The position numbers were made by a program, and so were the translations under genes. 64,000 nucleotides of DNA, from the NCBI GenBank assembly GCA_002704915.1, contig PAIP01000075.1, forward strand, positions 1-64,000, given 5' to 3'. The notes beneath the pieces are model-generated. The model ran no database searches. It was not told where the DNA came from and saw nothing but the letters and a program-made list of their open reading frames with translations. Positions 28,435 through 38,611 of the stretch are shown here, in pieces. Numbering within the stretch: the stretch's first letter is position 1; every line of letters begins with the position of its first letter. Source of the DNA: Parvularcula sp. Its GTDB lineage: Bacteria > Pseudomonadota > Alphaproteobacteria > Caulobacterales > Parvularculaceae.

Positions 28435-29925
28435 TTAACTGGCCTCAGCGCGTTCGGTCACATTTGGCTGTGTGATGTCGTCCAGGGGCCAGATCGGGCG
28501 CGTGATCTTTTTATAGGGTCTTTTCTTTGCATCGCCATTGAGCAAGCCCGGCGCATCGCAATAGATGATTTTCGCGGCTTTCTCGTGGAAGTTGGCGTAG
28601 AAATGATGCGACGACTTCAGAACGAGAATCTTTTTCGACCATGGGTCGAGGCCGGCGGCGACAAGGCCTTCGGCGCTGAAAGGCTGCTGACGCACGTCAT
28701 TGAGAATGATTTCAACGCCATTCGACGACACAAGCGCGGTGCGGCCAAGGGCGGTCGGCTCGCCGTCGGCAATGTGCGGCTGCATCGCGTCCGTTCTCAA
28801 CGCCACCACTTCAACGTCTAAATCGACGGGCTGACCGGAAAACTGACTGATCTTGCCTCCGATCCGGAGCGGCAGGCGCGCGCCTTCGCCGGCGGCGAAG
28901 GCGATTTCGACCGCCGCCGGGTCCCAGACATAGGCGACGGCGGCGTTGTCTGCGCCGCGTTTCAACAGCTCCTTCAACAAGAAGGTCGAGTCAGAGGCCG
29001 CCCCGCCGCCGGGGTTATCGGACATATCGGCGATGACGACGGCGCCCTCCTCATTGGCGAGGGCGGCCGATACCGCTTCTTCCACAGAATAGAGACGGGC
29101 CTGGCCGCGTTCTCGAAGCGCAAAGAACTCCTCACAGATCTCAGCTGCGCGGGTATCGGCGAGAGACTGGTCGTTGTCGGTGATAACGATGACGCCGGCG
29201 CCGGCATCCTTGAAATCCGACCATGGAAAGCCATGCGCCAGGGTAATCGAAAGGATGCCCGGGTCCTTCTCACGCGCCATGATGTGGTCAACGAAATCCC
29301 GCATAGGCGGCTGGGCGGTCTGGAACAGCCCCAGCATCGGCGCGCGGGCGAAACCGACCTTGGGCTGGATCTTTTTTTCCCGCAAGCGCACGCATAGGTC
29401 GTACAGCTCAACAGCGCGCTCCTCGAAATCGGTGTGCGGATACTCTTTACACGCTGTTACAAAGCTCGCTTTTTCCAGCATTTGCGATGTTACATTGCAA
29501 TGGAGGTCGAGGAGGAGGCCGACAGGGACCTCATCACCGACAATATCCCGCACGCACCCCAATATGTCGCTCTCACAATCGTCATATCCCTCAGCCATCA
29601 TCGAGCCGTGCATGAACAAGAGCACAATGTCGACATCCTTGGCGAGCCTCAAATCTTCCAGAAGCCAGCTGCGCAGCGTTTCATAGTCGGCGCGCTTCGT
29701 CGGTCGGCTCGGCTGGGCATGGGCGGAAAGGCCGACAACAGCTTCATCCCCACGCCGCATGGCTTCCTTGTAAAAAAGAGCCGAGCCCTTGAGCAACGCG
29801 ATGTCCTCATCGGGCGGGCCCATGCCCGTGCGATAAACGCCCAGTTCTTCGAAACTTCTCAGATTTGTAGGGATTGGCGAGAAGGAATTCGTTTCATGGG
29901 CGAGATAGGCAGTGAAGATTTTCAT
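28435..29925 (-). CDS. M81-family (MlrC-like) metallopeptidase
   Basis: 'HETNSFSPIPTNLRSFE', 'LFMHGSMMAEGYDDCESDIL', 'VGLLLDLHCNVTSQM', 'DNPGGGAASDSTFLL'. Confidence 0.9.
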   Translation of the reverse strand: MKIFTAYLAHETNSFSPIPTNLRSFEELGVYRTGMGPPDEDIALLKGSALFYKEAMRRGDEAVVGLSAHAQPSRPTKRADYETLRSWLLEDLRLAKDVDIVLLFMHGSMMAEGYDDCESDILGCVRDIVGDEVPVGLLLDLHCNVTSQMLEKASFVTACKEYPHTDFEERAVELYDLCVRLREKKIQPKVGFARAPMLGLFQTAQPPMRDFVDHIMAREKDPGILSITLAHGFPWSDFKDAGAGVIVITDNDQSLADTRAAEICEEFFALRERGQARLYSVEEAVSAALANEEGAVVIADMSDNPGGGAASDSTFLLKELLKRGADNAAVAYVWDPAAVEIAFAAGEGARLPLRIGGKISQFSGQPVDLDVEVVALRTDAMQPHIADGEPTALGRTALVSSNGVEIILNDVRQQPFSAEGLVAAGLDPWSKKILVLKSSHHFYANFHEKAAKIIYCDAPGLLNGDAKKRPYKKITRPIWPLDDITQPNVTERAEAS

Positions 29926-30063
29926 GCGGAAGGCTACCCCAACGACATTTGTGATCTGGCCGCCTGCCATTCTGACTGACGCGCCAAGATATCTGCGCCG
30001 AGGCGATAAAAGCTTGCAGCTCACGGCTTATGAATTAATCAAAAATATCACTATTGAAAAATA

Positions 30064-30079
30064 TTTCAATATAGAAAAT
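30064..30079. promoter_or_regulatory. Operator-like site TTTCAA-TATA-GAAAAT (site 1)
   Basis: Matches the sites at 33652-33667 and 33853-33868; lies between divergent M81 and oxidoreductase genes. Confidence 0.65.
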
Positions 30080-30109
30080 ATTTGAAAGATCAATTTGTGA
30101 AGGTCGGGG

Positions 30110-31372
30110 ATGTCTGGGACGGTAATCATAGGAGCGGGGCTGATCGGGGCCTCTACGGCATATGCGCTCGCGCGTCGCGCAGAAAAAGTGACGATCCTCG
30201 ATATGCAGGATGCGCCGGGCAAGGGCGCGAGCGAGGCTAATGGGGGGATGCTGACGCCCAGCATGGCCGATCCGTGGAATTCCCCGGGGGTATGGCGAGA
30301 TCTCATTCGCTATTACGGTCGGGCCGACGCGCCCATGGTGCTCAAGACAAAGGCTTTGCCGTCATTGGCGGTGTGGGGGCTGAAATTTCTGGCTGCCGCG
30401 AATGACAGCCAATATTGGCGTGCGACGGCGCTGAATGTTCGGCTTGGCTTGTTCAGCTTGGAAGTGATGGAGCAGTGGCGGCGCGATGCGGATCTTTCCT
30501 ATGACGGCGCCACTCGCGGCACTGCCAAGATTTATCGTGACAAACAGGCTTTTCGCATAGGGCGGGAGAAAGCTGAGAGAATGCAGGCGCTCGGCGTCGT
30601 GTTCGAGCCATTGTCGCCGGAAGCGCTTTGTGAGCGCCAACCTGCATTGGCGGCTATTCGCGACGATCTTGCCGGCGCCGTCTATTTTCCTAAGGATGAA
30701 TCCGGGGACGCCTACAAGTTCACGAATGAACTGTTGCGCTCCTCTTATGAACTGGGCGCATGCGCGAAATGGGGCGCTTCTGTAAAACGGCTTGTGAAAA
30801 AAAACGGGCGCGTTTCTGGCGTTCTTCTTGACAGCGGTGAGTTTATCGAAGCGAAGAGGGTCGTCATCGCTGCGGGCGCTCACGCGCCGCGGCTGGCGTT
30901 TCAGGCTGGCGTCTCTCTCGCCATCAAGCCGGTCAAAGGCTATTCCATGACATTCTCAGCGAAAGGCCTCGATGCGGCGCAAAGGCTGCGTTTTCCTATT
31001 ATAGACGACGATTTGCACGCGGCCGTGACGCCTCTCGGCGAGCGGATCAGAGTCGCAGGAACGGCTGAATTTGCGGGGTTCGATGAAAGCCTCGATGATG
31101 GCAGAATTGAAACATTGCGGCGGATGTTGCGCGCGATCCTGCCCGAACAAGCAGACTTTCTCGAAGCCGGAGAGCTGTTTCGGTGGAGCGGTCTCAGGCC
31201 GATGCATGCCTATGGCGCGCCGTGGATCGGCGCTGCGCCGGTTGAGGGCGTTTATCTGAATGTGGGCCACGGCCATCTTGGTTGGACGCTGGCCGCCGGG
31301 TCAGGGGAGGCGCTCGCCGGGGAAATGCAGGGTGAGCAAGCCGCGTTCGATCTGTCTGACTACAAAGCCTGA
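30110..31372 (+). CDS. FAD-dependent oxidoreductase, D-amino-acid dehydrogenase (DadA)-like
   Basis: 'VIIGAGLIGASTAYALARRAEKVTILDM', 'YLNVGHGHLGWTLAAGSGEALA'. Confidence 0.85.
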   Translation: MSGTVIIGAGLIGASTAYALARRAEKVTILDMQDAPGKGASEANGGMLTPSMADPWNSPGVWRDLIRYYGRADAPMVLKTKALPSLAVWGLKFLAAANDSQYWRATALNVRLGLFSLEVMEQWRRDADLSYDGATRGTAKIYRDKQAFRIGREKAERMQALGVVFEPLSPEALCERQPALAAIRDDLAGAVYFPKDESGDAYKFTNELLRSSYELGACAKWGASVKRLVKKNGRVSGVLLDSGEFIEAKRVVIAAGAHAPRLAFQAGVSLAIKPVKGYSMTFSAKGLDAAQRLRFPIIDDDLHAAVTPLGERIRVAGTAEFAGFDESLDDGRIETLRRMLRAILPEQADFLEAGELFRWSGLRPMHAYGAPWIGAAPVEGVYLNVGHGHLGWTLAAGSGEALAGEMQGEQAAFDLSDYKA

Positions 31373-31387
31373 TGAAAAGCTTTTTGA

Positions 31388-32965
31388 TCAGTTTGGCGCC
31401 GGTTCCGCTGGCGAAAAGATAAACGCCGGTCCTTTAAGATCGTCAGCGCAGGAAAAAGCCTCCGTTGCTTTGAGCTCATCAAGAAACGATTTCGCCAGGA
31501 CGGTTTGACAGGCGGTGTACCCGCTTAATGTGGAGTGCCCGAAATTGGGAATGCTCACAAACACTGATTGCGGCAAGTTTTTTTCAGCCTGCTTTGCGTA
31601 TATGTCCGGCGTCATCGGATCAAAATAGCCTGCCAGCAAAAGGGTCGGCGTCTCGAGAGGCGTTGGCGCGAGAGGGCCGCGATTGGCGAATTCGAATTCG
31701 GGCTGTTCACACACCCTTTCCATGAAGCTTGTAATGGCAAAGCCATCGAACCTTGTTTTCTGAGCGGAAAATGCGCTTCGGTCTCGATACTGGTCGTTGC
31801 AGACGATTGGAAAAAACGAAGCCGAGGCGCCGCCCGATCCGTTTTTCGGCGCAGGAAACACATTATCCATCAGGTTTGTCAGGAGCGACGTGTCTCCGGC
31901 CTCGGTCTGGCTGATCAGAAGCGGGGCGAGGCGCAGGGTTTCTGAATTATAGAGCATCCAGTGGAGGAGGTTCAAAAAGTCATGCCAATTCACGATGATT
32001 TCCTGCACGCCGCCGTCAGCCCTATTGAGGGATACGGCGACCGGCGCTGCCTTCAGCTTCACCAGCAGTGAAGAAAGTTTTTCGTCAAGCTCGGGAAATG
32101 TTTGCGCGCATGCGGCGTCCGCGGCGCAGGCGCCGAGCAGACGATCAATGCTTCGGGCGAAATTGCGATTGGCTTCGGACATGAAGAGATCGCTCTCATG
32201 GGACACGACCGAATCCAGGATCAGGCTTCGCACACCCCGTTCGTCAATTCTCGCTGCTTCGAGCGCCATAAGAACGCCATAGGACACCGCCATCAGATTC
32301 CATTGGTCGATGCCAAGGCTTGTCCTCAAGTCATGGAGGTCCGCTGCATTTTCCTGCGCGGTATATCCATGAAGGTCGCGTCCCTTTGCAACTAAGGTCC
32401 GCAGGCATGATGTCGCCATATCGCTTATGGCTTCATCTCTTTGCGCAAGAGTGAGGTCCTGCGCATAGGCGTCATTTCTTGCGGCGAGGGCTTCGCCGCA
32501 GTCCAGCGACGGCTGCACCATCTGCGAGCCGCGCTGATTGTAAATAATGATGTCGCGATCCGCCCCGAACATGTGACCGGCGAACAGCTTGTAGACGCGT
32601 TCCGACCCCAGCGGCGCCGCTCCCGGTCCGCCATGAAGAAACACAACAGGATCGGGCTTTGGCTCAGCGCTAGCCGATTTGACGATAGCGACCGGGATTT
32701 TTAGCTGGTCTGAGGCAGGATCGCTGCGATTTTCCGGCACAGTCAAATACCCGCAGCGCAAGCGTGATGGATCGACATCGTCCGCACCGGGAAAGGGACA
32801 GGGCGAAATTTCCTGAAATGCGTTTTGTTCCGGCGTCTCAGACGCTTTGTCGGCGCAGGAGGACGTGAAGAACAGAAGGGCGGCGGAACATGCTGACAAT
32901 AGTGCGAGGTTTTTGCTGCGAGCTCTTTTTTGCAGCGTCAAAACCGAGTCGACTCTCATTCTCAT
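31388..32965 (-). CDS. Alpha/beta hydrolase, tripeptidyl aminopeptidase-like, secreted
   Basis: 'VFLHGGPGAAPLGSERVYKL', 'IIYNQRGSQMVQPSLDCGE', 'LAGYFDPMTPDIYA'. Confidence 0.85.
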   Translation of the reverse strand: MRMRVDSVLTLQKRARSKNLALLSACSAALLFFTSSCADKASETPEQNAFQEISPCPFPGADDVDPSRLRCGYLTVPENRSDPASDQLKIPVAIVKSASAEPKPDPVVFLHGGPGAAPLGSERVYKLFAGHMFGADRDIIIYNQRGSQMVQPSLDCGEALAARNDAYAQDLTLAQRDEAISDMATSCLRTLVAKGRDLHGYTAQENAADLHDLRTSLGIDQWNLMAVSYGVLMALEAARIDERGVRSLILDSVVSHESDLFMSEANRNFARSIDRLLGACAADAACAQTFPELDEKLSSLLVKLKAAPVAVSLNRADGGVQEIIVNWHDFLNLLHWMLYNSETLRLAPLLISQTEAGDTSLLTNLMDNVFPAPKNGSGGASASFFPIVCNDQYRDRSAFSAQKTRFDGFAITSFMERVCEQPEFEFANRGPLAPTPLETPTLLLAGYFDPMTPDIYAKQAEKNLPQSVFVSIPNFGHSTLSGYTACQTVLAKSFLDELKATEAFSCADDLKGPAFIFSPAEPAPN

Positions 32966-33600
32966 CCCTGTTGCTTGCCCGGCAGGTTTCGGTCGATCGA
33001 GGAAACGTTCAGGATGCGGGCGCGCTTTCCATCAAGGGCGCGCACGTTATGGGCCATGGTTGAGTCGATATACATGCTGTCGCCGGCTTCCAGGATTGTC
33101 GGTTCGTAAAATTCCGTTAAAGCTTCGACCCGGCCCTCAAGCACATAGATGAATTCTTCGCCCTGGTGCCGGATGAGTTCCGGATTCACGCCGGGTTGCA
33201 CCTCGATCACTGCCGGCGAGAAAAGACGGCGGGAAAAATCATTGGCATGATGCTCATAGACCGAGTTTTCGGTTTTCGTGCGCTGGGCTGTGCCGGCGCG
33301 GGTGATGCTTCTGCGCCCGGTAATGAGGGCGACCGGGCTGTCGGTTTCCTCCGGCGTAACGAGTTGCATGACATCAACATCCAGAGCGTTGCTCACCGCC
33401 AGGAGCTTTTCGATCTTGAGAGACATCAGTCCGTTTTCAACCTTGGAAAGGGTTGAAACCGGAATGCCTGACTTTTCGCTGAGGGTTTTGAGCGACCATT
33501 TCTTGGCGCGACGCCGGCGTTTCAGGCTGGCCCCGATGGAGTGGTCGTGCGGCTGGTCCCCCATATTCGCCAAGGCCGGATTATTAGAAGTGATGCTCAT
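32962..33600 (-). CDS. XRE-cupin transcriptional regulator
   Basis: HTH 'IGASLKRRRRAKKWSLKTLSEKSGIPVSTLSKVENGLMSL' and cupin 'VNPELIRHQGEEFIYVLEGRVEAL'. Confidence 0.9.
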   Translation of the reverse strand: MSITSNNPALANMGDQPHDHSIGASLKRRRRAKKWSLKTLSEKSGIPVSTLSKVENGLMSLKIEKLLAVSNALDVDVMQLVTPEETDSPVALITGRRSITRAGTAQRTKTENSVYEHHANDFSRRLFSPAVIEVQPGVNPELIRHQGEEFIYVLEGRVEALTEFYEPTILEAGDSMYIDSTMAHNVRALDGKRARILNVSSIDRNLPGKQQG

Positions 33601-33651
33601 TTTTCGCGCCCGCTGATCAAAGTGCTGCAAATATGGCGCATATCAGAAAAA

Positions 33652-33667
33652 TTTCAATTTTGAAAAT
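33652..33667. promoter_or_regulatory. Operator-like site TTTCAA-TTTT-GAAAAT (site 2)
   Basis: Upstream of the XRE-cupin regulator gene. Confidence 0.65.
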
Positions 33668-33852
33668 ATGAAAAGCGACATCCATGAACAGCTATATTTC
33701 TTGTGACCGCCAAATAATCCAGTGAAATTGGGCGGCTAGTTATTCTTGCGGCGCGACGAAAGCGCATTTTTACGGTAGGGCTGGCGTCTGTGACGTCGAA
33801 AAGGCGTTTTTCAACGCTTTGACAGCCAGAAAAATATCATTTAAGAAAAATA

Positions 33853-33868
33853 TTTCAACATAGAAAAT
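33853..33868. promoter_or_regulatory. Operator-like site TTTCAA-CATA-GAAAAT (site 3)
   Basis: Upstream of the TonB-dependent receptor; extended similarity to site 1. Confidence 0.65.
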
Positions 33869-33894
33869 TTTTTCTATCTGCAGGAGGTAAAACG

Positions 33895-36120
33895 ATGCGG
33901 GGCATGAGGATAAGGCATCTTTTGGCGGGGGCCTCCGTGGTCTCCCTATGTATTACGGGGACGAGCTCCGCAATGGCGCAGGAAACCGATGACGTCATCA
34001 CCGTGACGGCGTCGCGCCGGGCTGTTTCTCTACAGGATACGCCGCTCGCGGTTACCGCGATCAATCCTGACGAGCTTGAGACAAGCGGCTTAACCAAACT
34101 GCGCGAAGTGATCGAGTACGCGCCGGGCGTGAATTTTTCCGGGGGCGCGTCGCCGATCGCAAACACCATTACGATGCGCGGCGTCGCTCAGAGCGGCCGC
34201 GCCACAACGGTCGGCGTTTATATCGACGACGTGCCGATCGGCTCCTCCAACTCTTTTGCGGCCGGTCCGTCACTCATGTTCGACGCCGTTCAGGGCGACG
34301 TGGAACGCATCGAATTGATTAAAGGCCCGCAGGGCACGCTCTATGGCAGCTCGTCCATGGGCGGCGTTGTCCGTTACATTACCAAGGACCCGAGCACGGA
34401 AGGGTTCGAAGGCTCCCTGAAGACCGATCTGTCTACGACAAAAAAAGGCGGCTTCAATCAGATCTATTCCGGCCGCGTCGCGGCGCCGGTCGTGGAAGAT
34501 AAGTTCGGCGTGAGCGTCAGCGGCTATTATGATGATTTCGGCGGTTTCATCGACAGAACGGCGGGGTCGCCGACTGGCGCGGCGGAAGACGTCGACGCCT
34601 ATGAGGCGTGGGGCATTTATGCGAAGGCCGTCGCCAATCCGACTGACAGCATTACGTCGTCCTTCCTGTTTGCGCGCACGGATCTGACCGCGACGGGCGC
34701 TAACAGCGTTGCCTTGCAGGGGCCGCCCTTCGTCCTCGCGGACGGTCCTTATCTGACCGATGAAGGCATGAACGATCTCAATGACGAGTTCACGCTCTAT
34801 GCTGGCACGCTGAATTTCGATCTGGGTTTCGCCAGTCTTATTTCGTCGACCAGCTGGCAGGATCGCGTAAACTCCAATGCGTCAGACCTTGTCGCGACCT
34901 TTGGATCCCTGATCGACCTGCTCTCCGGATCCACGCCCGGGACAGTCACATCGGCTCCTTTTACCGGCCTGACCCAGACGGAGCGTTTCGTTCAGGAGGT
35001 CCGCCTGACCTCCGCCGAGAACGGCGTCCTGGAATGGACCATTGGCGGGATCTTTTCCGACGAGGACAGCAGCAATATTCAGACGCTTGTGGGCCGGCCC
35101 ATCGACTTTCTCGCGCTTGACGTGGATCTGGGCAGCGAGCTCAAGGAATATGCGGGTTTTGGCAATCTCACATATTATGTGACGCCAAACTTCGATGTGA
35201 CGGCCGGCGTGCGCGTCGCGAAGGTTGAGTCTTCCGTCGCCCTGACAGACGGGCCGGGGCTGATCGTTGCGAATATTCCCGAAACGACGAGCGACGATGT
35301 GGTCGACACATACAGTTTCACGGCGCGGTATCGTCCGTCCGAAGACCTGTCCTTATATGCCCGGGTCGCCAGCGGGTATCGTCCGGAAAACGCCAACCTC
35401 CCGTTGCTTGACGCAATGGGCAATAACGCCGCGCCGGAGATCATCGCGACGGACACGCTCTGGAGTTATGAATTGGGCGCAAAAGGCGATCTCTCGGATG
35501 GTCTCCTGTCCTATGATTTCGCCGGCTGGTATATCAAATGGAAAGACCTGCAGGCGGTTACGTTCGTGAATGCGGCGACAACAGGTGGCAATGCGAACAG
35601 CGACGTCACCGCCTATGGTCTTGAAGGGTCGTTGACCGCGCGCCCCGCGACTGGTCTCTCAATCATTTCGAACTTCGCCTATACGCATTCAACGCTCGAC
35701 GATGACGAAACGGCGGCGTTCGGCGCCCTTGCGGGTGAAAACCTGCAATTGCTCCCGAACTGGACGGCCTCTATTCGCGGGTCTTACGATTTTCCGATTA
35801 CGCCGGAGCTTGGCGGTTTCGTGAACGCCGGGCTGCGCTATGTGGGAGATCGCGACACCGGGTTTGAGGGCGGCGTGGGCGCTGACGGCTCAACCATCAC
35901 GCCGCTGATTGCGAACTTTACGCTCGATAGCTATGTCGTCGCGAATTTGAGCGCCGGCGTGCGAAAGGGGCCCGTGACCGTCTCGGTATACGCCAATAAC
36001 CTTTTTGACGAATATGCCTTTACAGGCGGTACGGCGCGGCCGATCGTCGGCGGCATTCGCGCTGGCGCTAATGTGCTCCAGCCGCGCACCATTGGCGGCG
36101 TCATCAAAATCGATTTTTGA
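33895..36120 (+). CDS. TonB-dependent outer-membrane receptor
   Basis: 'DDVITVTASRRAVSLQDTPLAVTAI', plug 'RIELIKGPQGTLYGSSSMGGVVRYITK', C-terminal 'VIKIDF'. Confidence 0.95.
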   Translation: MRGMRIRHLLAGASVVSLCITGTSSAMAQETDDVITVTASRRAVSLQDTPLAVTAINPDELETSGLTKLREVIEYAPGVNFSGGASPIANTITMRGVAQSGRATTVGVYIDDVPIGSSNSFAAGPSLMFDAVQGDVERIELIKGPQGTLYGSSSMGGVVRYITKDPSTEGFEGSLKTDLSTTKKGGFNQIYSGRVAAPVVEDKFGVSVSGYYDDFGGFIDRTAGSPTGAAEDVDAYEAWGIYAKAVANPTDSITSSFLFARTDLTATGANSVALQGPPFVLADGPYLTDEGMNDLNDEFTLYAGTLNFDLGFASLISSTSWQDRVNSNASDLVATFGSLIDLLSGSTPGTVTSAPFTGLTQTERFVQEVRLTSAENGVLEWTIGGIFSDEDSSNIQTLVGRPIDFLALDVDLGSELKEYAGFGNLTYYVTPNFDVTAGVRVAKVESSVALTDGPGLIVANIPETTSDDVVDTYSFTARYRPSEDLSLYARVASGYRPENANLPLLDAMGNNAAPEIIATDTLWSYELGAKGDLSDGLLSYDFAGWYIKWKDLQAVTFVNAATTGGNANSDVTAYGLEGSLTARPATGLSIISNFAYTHSTLDDDETAAFGALAGENLQLLPNWTASIRGSYDFPITPELGGFVNAGLRYVGDRDTGFEGGVGADGSTITPLIANFTLDSYVVANLSAGVRKGPVTVSVYANNLFDEYAFTGGTARPIVGGIRAGANVLQPRTIGGVIKIDF

Positions 36121-36161
36121 TCGGCGTGTCGCTTGTGCGGCAAGCCGGCCTCAATAGTCTT

Positions 36162-36195
36162 GCGCCGTCCGCCGCCGAAAGGCGCCGGACGGCGC
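36162..36195. terminator. Strong hairpin (10-bp outer stem, inner stem with GAAA loop) after TonB receptor
   Basis: GCGCCGTCCG-C-CGCC-GAAA-GGCG-C-CGGACGGCGC; no clear U-tract. Confidence 0.4.
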
Positions 36196-36248
36196 TGCGT
36201 CAGGCGCCGGCTGTTGGCGGACGCTAGCAAAAAAACGGAAGAGCATTC

Positions 36249-38156
36249 GTGTTCAGATATCTTCTTGCGGGCGGATTAGCGTTATTGCCGTTCGTCTTTT
36301 CGGCCGCCGCAGCCCAGATGCCCGCTGCGCGTGAAGTGACCGCCGCTTCTGTAGAGGCATGGGCCGATGAAAATATCGGCGGCGCTTTCGAAAACGGACA
36401 AATAACCGGCGCTGTCGTCAGCGTCGTCAAGGACGGCGAGCTCATTTTCGAAAAGGGCTACGGATATGACGATGTGACTTCGCGAGCGCCGGCTTCGCCA
36501 GAGACGACGCGGGTGCGCATCGGGTCGACGACAAAGACATTCACGGCGACCATTATCGCCCAGTTGATGGAGGAGGGCCTCATCGCCTCTATCGACGACC
36601 CGGTGAATCAATATCTGAAACGCTACAAGCTTCCGGACAATGACGGCGTGCAGATAACGCTGCGTCATTTGCTGACCCATACCGCCGGCTTCGAGGACAA
36701 GTTTTTCTTCATCGGATCGGACAAGCCGGTGGACATTCCCGTGTCCGCCGAGCTTTTCGACAGGCTTCGCCCCCGCTTCGTCCGTCCGGCAGGGGAGAAA
36801 GTCGTCTATTCCAATTTCGGCGTTGCGACGCTCGGTCTCGTTATTGAAGACCTTACGGGCAAGGCGATTGACGAGGTGTTTGAAGAACGCCTTTTCGGGC
36901 CGCTTGGCATGACGGATACGGATCTTGTTGTTTCGATTGAAGAGCCGGCCGGCCTGGCGCAACCGGGCGACATCGACTCCCGCGGGGACATCGTCAGCCC
37001 GACAGAATTCACGGCGATCAATCCCGCTGTCGCGCAGACCGGTTCCATTGTCTCTACAGCCCGCGACATGGCGCATTACATGAACGCTCAGCTTGGTTAC
37101 GGGGAGGTGATAGACTCAAACGTCCGGAACAATCTTCATACCCGGATCGAAGACAATGCGCCTGACCTGAACGGGCTTGGAATGGTGTTCTTCATTGACC
37201 AGTGGGCGGGGCGAAAGACCGTTGGACATGGGGGCAACTGGGCGGGCTTTCATACATGGATGAGAATTTTGCCCGACGAGCGCGTTGGCTTTTTTGTCAC
37301 GCTGCTCGGCAACAACACACCCCAGAGCCGGGCCGACATGTTCATTTCCGCAATCGCGCCTGACCGGGCGCCGGCGCCGTCCCGGGCGATGCTGTCGGCG
37401 AGTTCGACGGCAAATGGATTTCTGTCCGAGTTCTATGGTCCGAAACGGGAAGCGCCCGTCATCGACAAAACGCTGATGCGTGACCTGGACCGTTACGCGG
37501 GCCTTTATAGGGGCGACAGGCGCCCTTTTACGTTTGCCGAGGAAATTTCATCGCTCGCCTTTTTCGGCGCCGGCGTTCTGAAAATAGAAGCGCGGGATGA
37601 CGGCCTCTATCTTGGCGGCGCCGGCCCCTGGGTTCCTGTAAGAGAAGGACGCTTTGTGCTGGACGCCGGCTCGCACCCCCTAATGGTCATTGAACCAAAT
37701 GCGCGCACCGGCGCGCTCACCATGAGCCCGGAGATCGGAATCTACACCTTTACGCGCATTCCTGGATGGGCGAGTCCGAAGCTTCATGGGATCTTGATCC
37801 ACATTCTGCTTCCCTTGACGCTGATAGGTCTTTTCGCGCCTGTCATCATCGGCTGGAAGAGCGCCAGCATCGCGCCATTCGCCGCCGGCGCCGCCGGTTG
37901 CGTTCTGCTTGGCGCCGCGCTCGCCGGCCTGCCGGAGGGCGCAGGCATGATGACCGGCTATTACGCCGGACATTTGCAGCGGCTTGGCGTATTCGTTCTG
38001 GCCGCAAACATGCTTGCGATCGCGAGCATAGCGGCATGCGCGCATGCTGTGCTGCGCAGTCAGGCGAGGATACGCATATTGTTGCTGGCCGCGCCGGCTT
38101 TGGCGGCGACAATCATCCTTGCGCAATATAATGCGCTTGGTTTCCGGCTCATTTAA
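36249..38156 (+). CDS. Serine hydrolase, beta-lactamase/D-aminopeptidase-like, with C-terminal TM helices
   Basis: 'RIGSTTKTFTATI' (SxxK), 'VYSNFGVATLGLVIE' (YxN), 'VGHGGNWAGFHT' (HxG-like). Confidence 0.9.
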   Translation: MFRYLLAGGLALLPFVFSAAAAQMPAAREVTAASVEAWADENIGGAFENGQITGAVVSVVKDGELIFEKGYGYDDVTSRAPASPETTRVRIGSTTKTFTATIIAQLMEEGLIASIDDPVNQYLKRYKLPDNDGVQITLRHLLTHTAGFEDKFFFIGSDKPVDIPVSAELFDRLRPRFVRPAGEKVVYSNFGVATLGLVIEDLTGKAIDEVFEERLFGPLGMTDTDLVVSIEEPAGLAQPGDIDSRGDIVSPTEFTAINPAVAQTGSIVSTARDMAHYMNAQLGYGEVIDSNVRNNLHTRIEDNAPDLNGLGMVFFIDQWAGRKTVGHGGNWAGFHTWMRILPDERVGFFVTLLGNNTPQSRADMFISAIAPDRAPAPSRAMLSASSTANGFLSEFYGPKREAPVIDKTLMRDLDRYAGLYRGDRRPFTFAEEISSLAFFGAGVLKIEARDDGLYLGGAGPWVPVREGRFVLDAGSHPLMVIEPNARTGALTMSPEIGIYTFTRIPGWASPKLHGILIHILLPLTLIGLFAPVIIGWKSASIAPFAAGAAGCVLLGAALAGLPEGAGMMTGYYAGHLQRLGVFVLAANMLAIASIAACAHAVLRSQARIRILLLAAPALAATIILAQYNALGFRLI

Positions 38157-38192
38157 CAGATTTGTTGAGACGATAAGTAAGAGAAAGCTGTT

Positions 38193-38579
38193 ATGAAAGA
38201 AGTCATCGGGGAGCCGCTTGTGCTTGCTGACGGCGCCAGAATGCCCTTGTCGCGCGGCGTCGCTGCAGGCGGTTTCATTTTTGTCTCCGGCCAACTCGGC
38301 TTCGGACCGGACGGGGAACTGGTTGAAGGCGGGGTCAGCGTACAGACACAGAAAACCCTCCTCAATATCGAAGCCATTTTGCAGCAAGCGGGCGCGACGC
38401 TTGATGATGTCGTCAAAGTGACGGGATGGCTCGCCAGTGAGACGGACTTTCCACTTTTTAACGAGGTCTATGGGGCGTTTTTTAAGTTCTCGCCCCCGGC
38501 GCGCAGTATGGTGGTGAGCAAATTGCTCATTCCGGGCGCTTTAGTGGAGCTGGAGGCGGTTGCGGTCTGCAAGACGTAA
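38193..38579 (+). CDS. RidA/YjgF-family protein
   Basis: 'GFIFVSGQLGFGPDGELVEGGVSVQTQKTLLNIEAILQQAGATLDDVVKVTGWL'. Confidence 0.9.
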   Translation: MKEVIGEPLVLADGARMPLSRGVAAGGFIFVSGQLGFGPDGELVEGGVSVQTQKTLLNIEAILQQAGATLDDVVKVTGWLASETDFPLFNEVYGAFFKFSPPARSMVVSKLLIPGALVELEAVAVCKT

Positions 38580-38611
38580 ACGAGACGGCGGCGCAAAGAG
38601 GTGAGCAAACA

